A stretch of DNA of 53,233 bases from JAHJDR01 sp964609965 (GTDB lineage Bacteria; UBA10199; JADGCS01), in the NCBI GenBank assembly GCA_964609965.1, contig CAZSTS010000015.1:1-53233 (forward strand). Direction: 5' to 3'. Under the pieces are notes generated by a model. The model was not told the DNA's origin. It did no database searches and saw only the letters and a program-made list of their open reading frames with translations. The position numbers were made by a program, and so were the translations under genes. Positions 40,420-48,798 of this stretch are shown piece after piece. Each line of letters begins with the position of its first letter. The stretch's first letter is position 1.

Positions 40420-43400
40420 ATGCCTCTTGGAGTCAACACAACAGCATTGCCTGGACAAGGAGCCCCAACCCTTGGTCTTTTTTCAGAATATTTATTATCC
40501 ACTCAATTAGGACAAAGCCTTACTGGAATGCTTCCAGGCCTGGGTGTAGAGTCCGGTTCTTCTTTGGCTCTAGGACAAGGACCCTTATCATTTTATTTCA
40601 GTCCAGAAGTTCAAGAAGCTTTGGTTCAAGAATCAGCACGAGGACAAGTTCGCGCACCTTTAACACATCCAAACGAACGCCAAGTTGCAAGAGGAGTATC
40701 ACCACAACAAGCAGCATTAAGGCAAAACCATGGTCGAACAGTAGCTGTTCGTACAGAGGTTTCTGCAGCTCGTTTTGATGAAAGAGGGCAGCAGGGAGTT
40801 GGTCGTGCACAGGTTATCGATACTACTTCATCTCCAAAGGTAGATGCTGTTCAGGTAAGAGCGGCACAAGAAGTAGAAGCTGTTCCAACTCAAGTACAAT
40901 CTCCATCACTTGTAAGTTCATTATTTGATAAAGGTTCAGCATTATTAACAGGGGCTTATCGAACAGCTCAGGTAGCGACTTATAGACTGGCAGCTGCTAT
41001 GACAGTTGGTGGTGGTTTGACTACTTTAGCCAATGTGGCGCGCGCTGAAACTTTAGAGACAGATCCATTATTAGCTGAACCTGAGACTATGGTAGCTGTT
41101 CCTCTTGCAGAGGTTTCTAGTGGTGTTCCTTTGTGGGGTTATGTTGCTGTTGGTACTATTGTATTGGCTCTCGTTGGGCTCGCTTGGCTTGCAAACAGTC
41201 GTTCAGGAAATGATGGCAAGGTTAAAAAGGTTAAGAGAGTTAAGCCTCCAAGAAAAGAACCTGCGGTTGGACCTTTGCCAGCGCCTAAAACTAGCCCTTT
41301 ACCTAGAGCTGAAGGAAGAGCTAAAAAAGAAAGATTTCCAACAATTCGTGCAATGGGAAGAGGATTAAGAAAGCTGGGCCAAACTGAAGTAAGACTTTCT
41401 CGTTTTGGAAGAGCTGAACAAGAGTCTAAGCCTCTTGCTGGGATGGTATCATGGGTAACAGTGACAAGCACAGCCTCTGCCAGACAGCTTGTAGAGCTAT
41501 TGCATACCACAGATGTTGTAACGGATATTGAAATCGGCGTTTCCCCTGAAGATCGTGGAGAATTTACCACACTCATGGGTCAGCTTGATCCAACTGCCAC
41601 TATTTTTGCAAATCCGAATGCCTTAAGTTTTGATGAACGACACAGAGCAATACAAGATATTCGAGGCGCTATTAATAGACTCGAAGAACTTACAACTTCA
41701 GGTGATGGTAGTGGTTCAGGTTCGGGTTCTGGTAGTGGTTCGGGATCAGGGCAACAAGGCCATTCTGTTGTTACAGAGCTTGGACAACGTATGACAAATG
41801 CAGCGAGAAATCATCGAGCTGAAGATGCGTTAGATAGTGTTCGTACTCAAATGAGGAATGCAAGTGTTGCACGTGCTGGTTCACCGATTTCACTTGAACA
41901 AATAGATGCTGCTTTAGATTTAGCGATTGCTCAGGTTCGAGAAAACAATCAAGCTCAAGGAGCTCTTTTTGAAACGCCAGACAATACAAGAGGCGTGCCT
42001 TTGGTTTATGCCCGAAATCTTATTTCTGAAGCCAATTTAATGGGTAACGATGGTAACATTGCTCGTTCTACATTAAGGCAAACTTTACTAGAATTATACG
42101 AAGATTCAGATATTAATGCTGACACAGATCTTGCTAATGGTAGTGCCTTGGTTCGGGAATCTGCAACAAGACTTAATAGAAACGTATCAATTGTTTATGA
42201 TGAGGCGGGTCGAGTGGGTGGACAAGGGGATCCTGTTGTGGCAGATCTGTTGCAATTGGGCATCAGAGGTCCTGCTGTGGGCAATGTGCGAAAAGCTCTT
42301 GAAGAAATAGCTGGGAGTTCTTCTGTAGCAATTTCTCCGGCACAAAATACAGCCCTTATGGAATCTCTGAGTAATTTATTAGATAGATTAAGGTATATTA
42401 GAGAAGAATTTGCTGAGTACAGTGAATTAGTGCATGGAGACCGTGAAAGCGCACGAGATAATTCGAGAGTTAGATTAGAGGCAGCCCTTAACGAATTAGA
42501 AAGAGACATCCTTGTTATGCGGGCTTTTCTGACAGCGCGACAAACCCCTGGAATAAGCCCTACAACTCGAGCTGTGAGAAGCATAGGGATACAAGTACCT
42601 CCTTTTGAAACTGTGGCTCCTGAACCTATGCCAGCTAGAGGGATGAGACGCCCAGCGGAGATGTCAAATGAACATTTGTTAAGAGGCGTGATTGGCAGTT
42701 ATTATCAGTATATTTTGACTATAGGCGAAAACCACCCATTAAGGGAGCCTGTTTTTGTTCAATTAAGAATATTGCGTGAGCAAGTTTTGCCTGTCATGCG
42801 GAATTTAGATGCAGATCGAACTCCTGAACAGTGGCTTAATATTGTGATTATGATGCAAGATGCCTTTACACAATTAGATACTCTCATAGATCAAATTTCA
42901 GCTCCTACTACAGCTGTGCCAGATGGAATGACTAGGGAGTTTGTGAATGTTACTCAGGCGCATCGGAATTTGGGAGAATTACAAAGTCGAGCTATTGTTG
43001 CAGAAAGGTATTTGATGGCTCAAAGACGAGTTGTGAGACTATATACATCTCTAGAGGGAATTGATGCTGATTTATACATAGCGGCTGGTACACGTCCTGC
43101 TTTTATAGAGATGAGAGAGGCTGTTTTAGGATTTTTGGAATCGCTTAATGAAGCTATTGCAACAGGTGCTCTTATGCAGCAACGAACAGTCAATGCTGCT
43201 TTTGATACTATTTTGGATCGAGTGAGAGCTTCTATGATTGGGATTCGTGAAGCCAACCCAGGTGTATCAAGAAGATTTGAAGAGGTTTATGAAGAAGAAA
43301 TTACTGTGATTCAAGATGAACTTTCTAATTTTGTACTCCCAGATGCTGAAGACCCTGCTTGGAATACAACTATGGAAGTTGCTCCACAGAATTTTGGAGA

Positions 43401-43440
43401 AATACCAATCACTCCCACTGACAGCGGTGCTGGCGGTTGA
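40420..43440 (+). CDS. Large orphan two-TM protein with Gly-Ser linker
   Basis: A 1006-aa protein that I cannot place in any family. Residues 1-180 are polar, Gln/Ala/Arg-rich and lack a signal peptide. Two hydrophobic segments follow: 187-208 (ATYRLAAAMTVGGGLTTLA), ending in an AxA-like ARAE, and 238-258 (LWGYVAVGTIVLALVGLAWL). The Lys/Arg-rich stretch after the second (267-279) predicts that both termini are cytoplasmic. A basic Pro-rich linker follows, then a globular part with SWVTVTSTASARQLVELL, a pure Gly-Ser linker (428-446), and about 550 residues of mostly alpha-helical, Arg/Glu/Ala-rich sequence ending in TDSGAGG. No Shine-Dalgarno precedes ATG. It stands alone, followed by a palindromic repeat. 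Possible cell-envelope scaffold; function unknown. Confidence 0.75.
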   Translation: MPLGVNTTALPGQGAPTLGLFSEYLLSTQLGQSLTGMLPGLGVESGSSLALGQGPLSFYFSPEVQEALVQESARGQVRAPLTHPNERQVARGVSPQQAALRQNHGRTVAVRTEVSAARFDERGQQGVGRAQVIDTTSSPKVDAVQVRAAQEVEAVPTQVQSPSLVSSLFDKGSALLTGAYRTAQVATYRLAAAMTVGGGLTTLANVARAETLETDPLLAEPETMVAVPLAEVSSGVPLWGYVAVGTIVLALVGLAWLANSRSGNDGKVKKVKRVKPPRKEPAVGPLPAPKTSPLPRAEGRAKKERFPTIRAMGRGLRKLGQTEVRLSRFGRAEQESKPLAGMVSWVTVTSTASARQLVELLHTTDVVTDIEIGVSPEDRGEFTTLMGQLDPTATIFANPNALSFDERHRAIQDIRGAINRLEELTTSGDGSGSGSGSGSGSGSGQQGHSVVTELGQRMTNAARNHRAEDALDSVRTQMRNASVARAGSPISLEQIDAALDLAIAQVRENNQAQGALFETPDNTRGVPLVYARNLISEANLMGNDGNIARSTLRQTLLELYEDSDINADTDLANGSALVRESATRLNRNVSIVYDEAGRVGGQGDPVVADLLQLGIRGPAVGNVRKALEEIAGSSSVAISPAQNTALMESLSNLLDRLRYIREEFAEYSELVHGDRESARDNSRVRLEAALNELERDILVMRAFLTARQTPGISPTTRAVRSIGIQVPPFETVAPEPMPARGMRRPAEMSNEHLLRGVIGSYYQYILTIGENHPLREPVFVQLRILREQVLPVMRNLDADRTPEQWLNIVIMMQDAFTQLDTLIDQISAPTTAVPDGMTREFVNVTQAHRNLGELQSRAIVAERYLMAQRRVVRLYTSLEGIDADLYIAAGTRPAFIEMREAVLGFLESLNEAIATGALMQQRTVNAAFDTILDRVRASMIGIREANPGVSRRFEEVYEEEITVIQDELSNFVLPDAEDPAWNTTMEVAPQNFGEIPITPTDSGAGG

Positions 43441-43500
43441 TAGAGCTGGCATGAGCATCCTCCTTCGCTAAAGCTACGGAGGACACGTGAGTTGATAGAG
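43436..43500. repeat. Palindromic insertion flanked by 10-bp direct repeats
   Basis: GTTGATAGAG occurs at 43436-43445 and again at 43491-43500. The 45 bp between contain TCCTCC (43458-43463) and GGAGGA (43478-43483) around GCTAAAGC. The arrangement looks like a small palindromic repeat with a target-site duplication. The stop codon of the orphan gene is inside the first copy. Confidence 0.65.
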
Positions 43501-43522
43501 GGTGATTTTTGTTCAAATCTAA

Positions 43523-44677
43523 TTATAACAAATAATACTTAGTGCTACGTCCTTTCCCTTGTTTCTTAACAATTTTAAGTTCAATGAGCGTGTTAAAATC
43601 TATTCGTGCTGTTTCATCAGAACACTTATTCATTTTACAATATTTTTTTGTGGTGATTCCTTGTTCAGTTTGTAACATGTAATTAAGTGTCTTCACTTGT
43701 CGTTTATTAAGTTTATTAAATTTGTCTTTTTCTAACTGATCTTTGATTGTATTGACCTTGGCCTGTTTTTTGATTTCAGTTTCTAATAAGTGAAACTGAT
43801 TGATAATAGCATTTAGGGTAAAAATGACAAAATAAGTTAGATCAAAATCGTGGATCTCTACATTACGAATGGCTTTGTAATATTGAGGACGATTGTCATC
43901 ATAATAATGGGATGGTGAAAGCATATTAATGAAATCATAACCATGATTTTCTAACACAAGATTTGCTAGCAACCTTGCCGTACGCCCATTGCCATCAGCA
44001 AAAGGATGAATGTGAACAAAGTAAAGATGAGATATGGATGCTTTAATAAGAGGGTGGGTTTCTTGGTCATTTCTCAACCATTCAAGAAGTTGAGTCATCA
44101 TTGACACAACATGCTTTGCCTCAGGCGCTTCATAAATAATCTGACCAATGCTATTCACAACATAAACTGGCGAGTGACGATACTTGCCAATAGGAATGGG
44201 TGTTTCTTTATGGGTGTTAACCATGAGAGCTTTATGTAAAGTATAAATTGTCTCATGATTAATATCTTGATATTTAAGCCCATCAAGTAAGTCTAAAGCT
44301 AACTTGTTATTAACGATCATTTGCTTGCTTTCATCTTTGTATTTTACTGCGCTTGATTTCAAGCTCAAAAGAGCTTCTTCGAGTGAAGTACGTGCTCCTT
44401 CTATGTGACTTGAATAGTAAGCTTCATAGTAACGTGCTTTTTTTGTGATTGTTTTTACAAATGATCTTGGTAATTCTGTGGCGCTTAATATGCCTCTTTG
44501 TTTTTCGATAAATGAAATCTGTTGAAGTAAATCTGGTGAGATAACATACCAAAAAGGTTTGGAATCTTTTGTAAATAATTCTACAATTTTGGCTTGTTTT
44601 TTTCTTTTTGAAAGCTCGTTTTTCCATTTTGTAAAGCCAAAATGAACGATAAATTCTTTTTTGTTGTAATATTGCAT
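43523..44677 (-). CDS. Fic domain protein with winged helix
   Basis: A 384-aa Fic protein that should transfer AMP (or another phosphate-containing group) to a hydroxyl of a target protein. The active loop HPFADGNGRTAR (224-235) is complete. An N-terminal inhibitory helix is present as SSHIEG, matching [ST]xxxE[GN], so the enzyme is of the class II, auto-inhibited type. The C-terminal 70 residues form a winged-helix-like DNA-binding domain (RQVKTLNYMLQTEQGITTKK and CSDETARIDFNTLIEL). ATG 44677 is chosen because the ORF upstream of it runs through operator repeats; AAAGGCG precedes it. The promoter at 44747-44775 is surrounded by TTGGCG half-sites, suggesting autoregulation. Target unknown. 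Confidence 0.93.
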   Translation of the reverse strand: MQYYNKKEFIVHFGFTKWKNELSKRKKQAKIVELFTKDSKPFWYVISPDLLQQISFIEKQRGILSATELPRSFVKTITKKARYYEAYYSSHIEGARTSLEEALLSLKSSAVKYKDESKQMIVNNKLALDLLDGLKYQDINHETIYTLHKALMVNTHKETPIPIGKYRHSPVYVVNSIGQIIYEAPEAKHVVSMMTQLLEWLRNDQETHPLIKASISHLYFVHIHPFADGNGRTARLLANLVLENHGYDFINMLSPSHYYDDNRPQYYKAIRNVEIHDFDLTYFVIFTLNAIINQFHLLETEIKKQAKVNTIKDQLEKDKFNKLNKRQVKTLNYMLQTEQGITTKKYCKMNKCSDETARIDFNTLIELKIVKKQGKGRSTKYYLL

Positions 44678-44704
44678 GGTTAATCGCCTTTTTGAGATTT
44701 TAAA

Positions 44705-44766
44705 CGCCAATTAAATGCCAAATTAAACGCCAAGTATTCGCCAATAATTATACGGGTTTTTTGGCG
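44705..44766 (-). promoter_or_regulatory. Phased TTGGCG operator array of the fic gene
   Basis: On the plus strand CGCCAA or TGCCAA occurs at 44705, 44716, 44728 and 44739, spaced 11, 12 and 11 bp, and the inverted copy TTGGCG at 44761-44766. The inverted copy sits in the promoter spacer, and the 44739 copy directly follows the -10 box, so the pair brackets it. This is a repressor-operator layout. Confidence 0.7.
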
Positions 44767-44775
44767 ATTTATCAA
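44747..44775 (-). promoter_or_regulatory. Sigma-70 promoter of the fic gene
   Basis: On the minus strand TTGATA (44770-44775), a 17-nt spacer and consensus TATAAT (44747-44752). Predicted start near 44740, leader about 63 nt. Confidence 0.7.
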
Positions 44776-44940
44776 GGGATGATTTATATGATAATAGAAT
44801 TCAACCGCAGAATTCAAAGCTAAAACTGTTTTTTACTAGGAGTATAAAATAGTTAATATGGAGATATTGTGCAGTATTTATAAGCTGTTATGTGCTGACC
44901 AATTTTGAAAATATAGTTGAATGAGAATGAGTGGATAGAA

Positions 44941-44957
44941 TGAGGTTTCCTACCTCA
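44941..44957 (-). terminator. Hairpin over the stop codon of the binding-protein lipoprotein
   Basis: TGAGGT (44941-44946) and ACCTCA (44952-44957) form a stem around the TAG stop, extended further out by AGTGG and CCACT with an internal loop. No T-run follows on the minus strand. Terminator function is tentative. Confidence 0.35.
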
Positions 44958-46899
44958 CTCCACTTGATTTAATCTTTAAAACTGTAGATTCAATGATTGG
45001 CCCTTCGCCAAGTTTAAATCCCCTTATCCCCGTAACTCCCCTAAAACCACGTCCATGAGAGAGAGCACTGTGAATGCCTTTGGCTCCTTTATCAGAAGCG
45101 CTTTCGCGAATCATCATCATGATGTCATATCCATAGGCTTCTAGCACACGAGGGGCGCGACCAAATGCTGAAATGAATTGATCTGTAAAGTCCTTTACCT
45201 TTGAATCGCTTGAGGCAGGGTTGTAAAGATCTATGAAAAATGAACCAGGAAACTTGCTCGCAATGGCTAAAGTAAGGTCAGGATCATTCCAAGCATTTGT
45301 GCCAAGCAAAGATACCTTTGAAATGCCATTGAATTCTAAAGCGCCAACCAAAGCATTAATGTTTTGATAACTATCAGGGATGAAGATGGCATCAAATCCA
45401 ATGCCGCTACCAGGAGCGCCTACACGACCAATGCTTTTTTTAAGTTTACGGGTCTCTGCATAAACATCTTTTGACCACTTATTGTATTCAGCAAGCGCTG
45501 TGATCTTTAATCCATTAGCGCGGGCTTCTTCCATGAAAAGCTCTGCCATGGTTTGTCCGTAATTTGTGTTAGGGTGAAAAACACCAATGGATCTGTGGCC
45601 GTGACTACGAGTGGCTTTCACTAAAGCGTAAATTTGTTGCTTAGGTTGCATGCCTACTTGAAAAATATAATCTCCCTGAGCCATGAGAGCTGTTTTTTGT
45701 GTAATAGGAAAGATAGGGATTTTATAATTGCTGGCAATGATACCGGCCTCAATAGCCAGACTTCCTGATAAAGGACCAATAATAGCTGCGACGCCAGACC
45801 TGGCTAACTCAGAAACAGCAGAGCGGACAGATGTTGTGCTGTAACCAGAGTCTTTCACAATGAGCCTGATGCCAGAGTCATCCAAGCAAACATCGTTAAT
45901 GCCAGCTGCGCATTTAACGCCATCTAAAATAGAATAACTGTAGGTTTCGTGCCGTCCTGCCAAAGGCAGAAGAATCCCTACCTTGTAATGTGCTTTTTTA
46001 AGATTGAGATCATCTGCAGTCGTGCCAAGTTCTTTCAAAATCTTATGAGCAACTGGAGCGTATTTGTTTTTTGGATGACGGGTGACAAAACGGGCTAAAA
46101 GTCGTTTGGCTTTGCTGTATTTTTTTGCTTCGTAATAGGTTTTGCCAAGTTTAAAATCGATGTATGCTCGAGCAGGAGCAGATGCTGAATATCTTTTCAT
46201 CCATTCAGTGATTTTTGAGGTCAAAAGTGGTGTGGCAATCCAGGCAGTAATGAGCTTCTTTGTTTGAGAGAACGATGTGACATCAGAACCTCTTAGGCCT
46301 CTGAGAGCAGAGCCAGCAAAGCTTTCGTAGGTATCAAAAAGTTTTAATTTAGCATAATCACCAAAGCTTTTATTTTTTTCTGATCGTTTAGAACTGCTGA
46401 TAACAATCGAAAAATATTGTACTCGCATTTTAGCAGGGAGTTTATCGGGCTTTACGCGTTTGAGATCACCGAGTGCTTGGTCGTAACTTTCTTGTTTGAA
46501 TCTTGAATAACCTGACATGTGCCAAGCTTTGGCTTTGTATTTGGGGCTTGGGGTTTTGCCTGCCAGTTCTTTGAACTTGGTAGAGGATTCATCTAATCTG
46601 GATTGGAGAAAAAAGATTTTACCTTGTTTGTAATAAGCCTCATCCGTGAGTTTGTTATAGTCATGCGTCTTAATAAAATTTTCGTACCCGTGAAAGGCAT
46701 GGCTGTAGTTTTTGTATCGGTACTGTTTTTCGATTTGGTTAAACTCTTTTTGAATCTCTGGTGTGACTTCGCTTGGATAAACGACTTTTCGATCACCGCT
46801 ACCACCACAGTGAATGAATAAAGTAGTGCAGAGAACAAGTACGAGAGAAAAAACAATATTAGTCTTATATATCTTTTTCAATCCTCCTTCGTCCGCCAT
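44950..46899 (-). CDS. Lipoprotein with TPR-like N-terminus and type I periplasmic binding domain (LpoA-like)
   Basis: About 649 aa. After a Lys-containing n-region, a hydrophobic stretch ends in lipobox LFIHCGG (His at -1). Residues about 35-330 are TPR-like helices (EKQYRYKNYSHAFHGYENFI, RVKPDKLPAK, AKRLLARFVTRHPKNKYAPV). Residues from about 340 form a Peripla_BP_6 domain: VGILLPLAGRHETYSYSILD, AAIIGPLSGSLAIEAG, IGVFHPNTNYGQTMAELF and DAIFIPDSYQNINALVGAL. The combination resembles LpoA/LppC-type activators of penicillin-binding proteins, but could be an amino-acid sensor or transporter lipoprotein. ATG 46899 is inside a perfect palindrome; an ATG at 46986 with upstream GGGGGA overlapping the dnaJ end is an alternative giving a longer n-region. 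Confidence 0.85.
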   Translation of the reverse strand: MADEGGLKKIYKTNIVFSLVLVLCTTLFIHCGGSGDRKVVYPSEVTPEIQKEFNQIEKQYRYKNYSHAFHGYENFIKTHDYNKLTDEAYYKQGKIFFLQSRLDESSTKFKELAGKTPSPKYKAKAWHMSGYSRFKQESYDQALGDLKRVKPDKLPAKMRVQYFSIVISSSKRSEKNKSFGDYAKLKLFDTYESFAGSALRGLRGSDVTSFSQTKKLITAWIATPLLTSKITEWMKRYSASAPARAYIDFKLGKTYYEAKKYSKAKRLLARFVTRHPKNKYAPVAHKILKELGTTADDLNLKKAHYKVGILLPLAGRHETYSYSILDGVKCAAGINDVCLDDSGIRLIVKDSGYSTTSVRSAVSELARSGVAAIIGPLSGSLAIEAGIIASNYKIPIFPITQKTALMAQGDYIFQVGMQPKQQIYALVKATRSHGHRSIGVFHPNTNYGQTMAELFMEEARANGLKITALAEYNKWSKDVYAETRKLKKSIGRVGAPGSGIGFDAIFIPDSYQNINALVGALEFNGISKVSLLGTNAWNDPDLTLAIASKFPGSFFIDLYNPASSDSKVKDFTDQFISAFGRAPRVLEAYGYDIMMMIRESASDKGAKGIHSALSHGRGFRGVTGIRGFKLGEGPIIESTVLKIKSSGVR

Positions 46900-46914
46900 G
46901 GCGGACTTCGTAGG
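46881..46914. repeat. GTCCGCC/GGCGGAC palindromic repeat at a gene start
   Basis: The core 46891-46906 is a perfect 16-bp palindrome, GTCCGCCATGGCGGAC, flanked by ATCCTCCTTC and TTCGTAGG. The left flank matches the repeat at 43458, so both are one dispersed family. The ATG at the palindrome centre is in frame with the downstream lipoprotein. Confidence 0.75.
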
Positions 46915-46975
46915 ACGAGTTGGCTTAGTTTGATTATTATTGTCTTGCCAGATAATCTCAGGCGTATGGCTTGCT

Positions 46976-47983
46976 TTATGTTTCATGATCTTGAAATATC
47001 CCCCCAAAAATCCGTTTAAATAATGACTGCTTTTTGTTTATGAGTGTCACCAGGAGATCTCCTCGTTCCTTTTTTGTCCCACTAAAATAGAGACCAGCAC
47101 CTGGAACCCTAATGACATCGCTTTCACAAGCATTTTTACTTATCGTTAAGGATACATTCTCTAAAGGTGTTTTGAGAATGAGAACTAATTCCTTGTGATG
47201 TTTACTAAAATCAAGGTGGTACTCGCATACCAGATCATAATTATCAATTTGAAAAACAGGGTCATGATAAGGGCGGGGCTCAATGCAGAGGTCTGTATGC
47301 GTTTTTGTGACGAGGTCAAAACTTTGGATAGTATATGTTTCGAAGGGTTTGAGGCCAACCGTGATAAAAAATTCCTGAATGTGGGATTGTCTCAAACGAC
47401 CAAAACCGTCACAGCGCGGGCATTTGTCGGTGATGGTGCGTCCTCTTCCACGGCATTTTGGGCAGGGTTTTTGTTTAGCCATGGGATGGCTTTTTCGTTT
47501 GATCACTCCGTGGCCAAAGCAATAGGTGCAAATTCTGGCCATGCTTCCTCTTCTGGCACCAATGCCACGACAATCTGGGCATTTTTCATACCCTAAAACT
47601 TTTTGTTTCTTTTTTACCCCTGTCATGAATTCTTTTATGGTGAGATTGATGACCTGAGGTTCTACATACCCTAATTTCTGGTTAGTTTTTGAAAAACCAA
47701 AGATATCTTCAAATATATCATCAAAATTTTCTATAACAGTTCTTGCTGTTATTTCATCAAAGTCTTGTTCAAGCTTTACATCAAAGAAATCATATAAGGA
47801 TTTGATGTTGTTGAGACAATAATCGTAAGCGGTTACGATTTTTCTAAAGTCATCTGATGTATCTTTATTGGGATTTTTATCAGGATGATATTGATGGGCT
47901 AGTTCGCGAAAACACCGACGGAGATCTTCTAAGTCTTTGAACTTTTCTAATTTTAGGATTTTTATGGCTTTTTTAAGGTTCAA
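46976..47983 (-). CDS. dnaJ: Divergent DnaJ-type co-chaperone
   Basis: A 335-aa DnaJ. The J domain has the HPD motif in AHQYHPDKNPNKD (about residues 29-41). The usual Gly/Phe-rich linker is short and acidic (FDDIFEDIFGFSKTN). Four zinc-finger half-sites follow: CPDCRGIG, CTYCFGHG, CPKCRGRG and CPRCDGFG. The substrate-binding C-terminal domains are recognisable (KHHKELVLILKTPLE, VIRVPGAGLYFSGTKKERGDLLV). It delivers unfolded proteins to DnaK and stimulates its ATPase. The start is TTG at 47983, supported by AGAAGGGA upstream. It is divergent from grpE across about 100 bp; dnaK is not in the window. The sequence is more divergent than a typical housekeeping DnaJ. Confidence 0.9.
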   Translation of the reverse strand: MNLKKAIKILKLEKFKDLEDLRRCFRELAHQYHPDKNPNKDTSDDFRKIVTAYDYCLNNIKSLYDFFDVKLEQDFDEITARTVIENFDDIFEDIFGFSKTNQKLGYVEPQVINLTIKEFMTGVKKKQKVLGYEKCPDCRGIGARRGSMARICTYCFGHGVIKRKSHPMAKQKPCPKCRGRGRTITDKCPRCDGFGRLRQSHIQEFFITVGLKPFETYTIQSFDLVTKTHTDLCIEPRPYHDPVFQIDNYDLVCEYHLDFSKHHKELVLILKTPLENVSLTISKNACESDVIRVPGAGLYFSGTKKERGDLLVTLINKKQSLFKRIFGGIFQDHET

Positions 47984-47995
47984 AAGATTCCCTTC

Positions 47996-48023
47996 TTGAC
48001 CGGTTGTTCGTGGTTGCTATTTT
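47996..48023 (+). promoter_or_regulatory. Sigma-70-like promoter for grpE
   Basis: TTGACC (47996-48001), a 16-nt spacer and TATTTT (48018-48023). Predicted start near 48030. It overlaps the upstream in-frame extension of grpE and so supports the start at 48086. Confidence 0.45.
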
Positions 48024-48085
48024 GCTCTTATTTAAATAGTTCGCTATATCCAATACTTGAGTTCAAAATCGGAGTCACTGACACT

Positions 48086-48793
48086 ATGAAAGACAAAGTC
48101 TCAGAATTAAAAAAGATTCTCAAACAAAAAAAGACTGTCGAATCAAAAAAACGACAGGCCAGATCTCAGCCAAAAAGCTTCGATCCCGAAGAAACCATAT
48201 CTGATAATCAATCCGAAATCAAAGCAGTAGATATGGATAGTGATGAGCAAGGAGTGATGAGTGATGAGGGGGAAGTGGATAGTGATGAGCAAGGACCCGG
48301 TTCCGCCGCGGCAGGCGAGGAACAAGGAGCGGGGGACGAGGAACTTCAGAAAAAATATGATGAATTACTCAAAGCCAATCAAATTCAAAAGGACATGTAT
48401 CTTTCCAAAGCGGCTGAATTTGAGAATTATAAAAAGAGATTAAAAAAAGAGCATGATGATTTTTCAAAATTTGCTAACGAAAAGCTGGTTTTAGAACTTT
48501 TGCCTATTATTGATAGTGTTGAAATGACGCTTAGCCATGCTAATGAGATGGAGGATGATCCCTTCATTTCTGGTGTAAAACTTATTCATAAACAATTTAT
48601 TAAAGCTTTGAATAAATTTGGTGTTAAAGAAATACGGGGAGAGGGCAAAGAATTTGATCCCAATCTCCAAGAAGCTATTGGCACAGAAAAAAATGATAAG
48701 CTTGGTTCTAATAAAGTGGTTGCTTTGCATAGAACAGGCTATTCCTTAAACGGACGTGTGATTCGCGCGGCCATGGTGACTGTGAGTGAGTAA
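48086..48793 (+). CDS. grpE: GrpE nucleotide exchange factor
   Basis: A 236-aa GrpE, which releases ADP from DnaK in the cytoplasm. The conserved part starts near EELQKKYDELLKANQIQKDM with the long coiled-coil helix (YLSKAAEFENYKKRLKKEHD), then EKLVLELLPIIDSVEMTL and the C-terminal beta domain GKEFDPNLQEAIG ... VVALHRTGYSLNGRVIRAAM. The N-terminal disordered region (about residues 45-88) is a translated repeat: MDSDEQG and VDSDEQG come from heptads of the same type as the intergenic arrays, followed by a GC-rich segment (GPGSAAAGEEQGAG). ATG 48086 is chosen over 47996 because it follows the promoter and a GGAG. It is divergent from dnaJ. Confidence 0.95.
   Translation: MKDKVSELKKILKQKKTVESKKRQARSQPKSFDPEETISDNQSEIKAVDMDSDEQGVMSDEGEVDSDEQGPGSAAAGEEQGAGDEELQKKYDELLKANQIQKDMYLSKAAEFENYKKRLKKEHDDFSKFANEKLVLELLPIIDSVEMTLSHANEMEDDPFISGVKLIHKQFIKALNKFGVKEIRGEGKEFDPNLQEAIGTEKNDKLGSNKVVALHRTGYSLNGRVIRAAMVTVSE
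48233..48343. repeat. Period-7 arrays inside the grpE coding sequence
   Basis: Nine heptads (48233-48295), including four GTGATGA and one GTGGATA, then 20 bp centred on CCGCGG, then four heptads of CGAGGAA type (48316-48343). All lie in frame-neutral total length within the disordered GrpE N-terminus. Confidence 0.85.
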
Positions 48794-48798
48794 AAACC

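Noticed and set aside
41139..41576. 145-aa minus-strand open frame inside the orphan gene
   Set aside because: It is the antisense shadow of a gene with regular codon use; no start signals or recognised motif.
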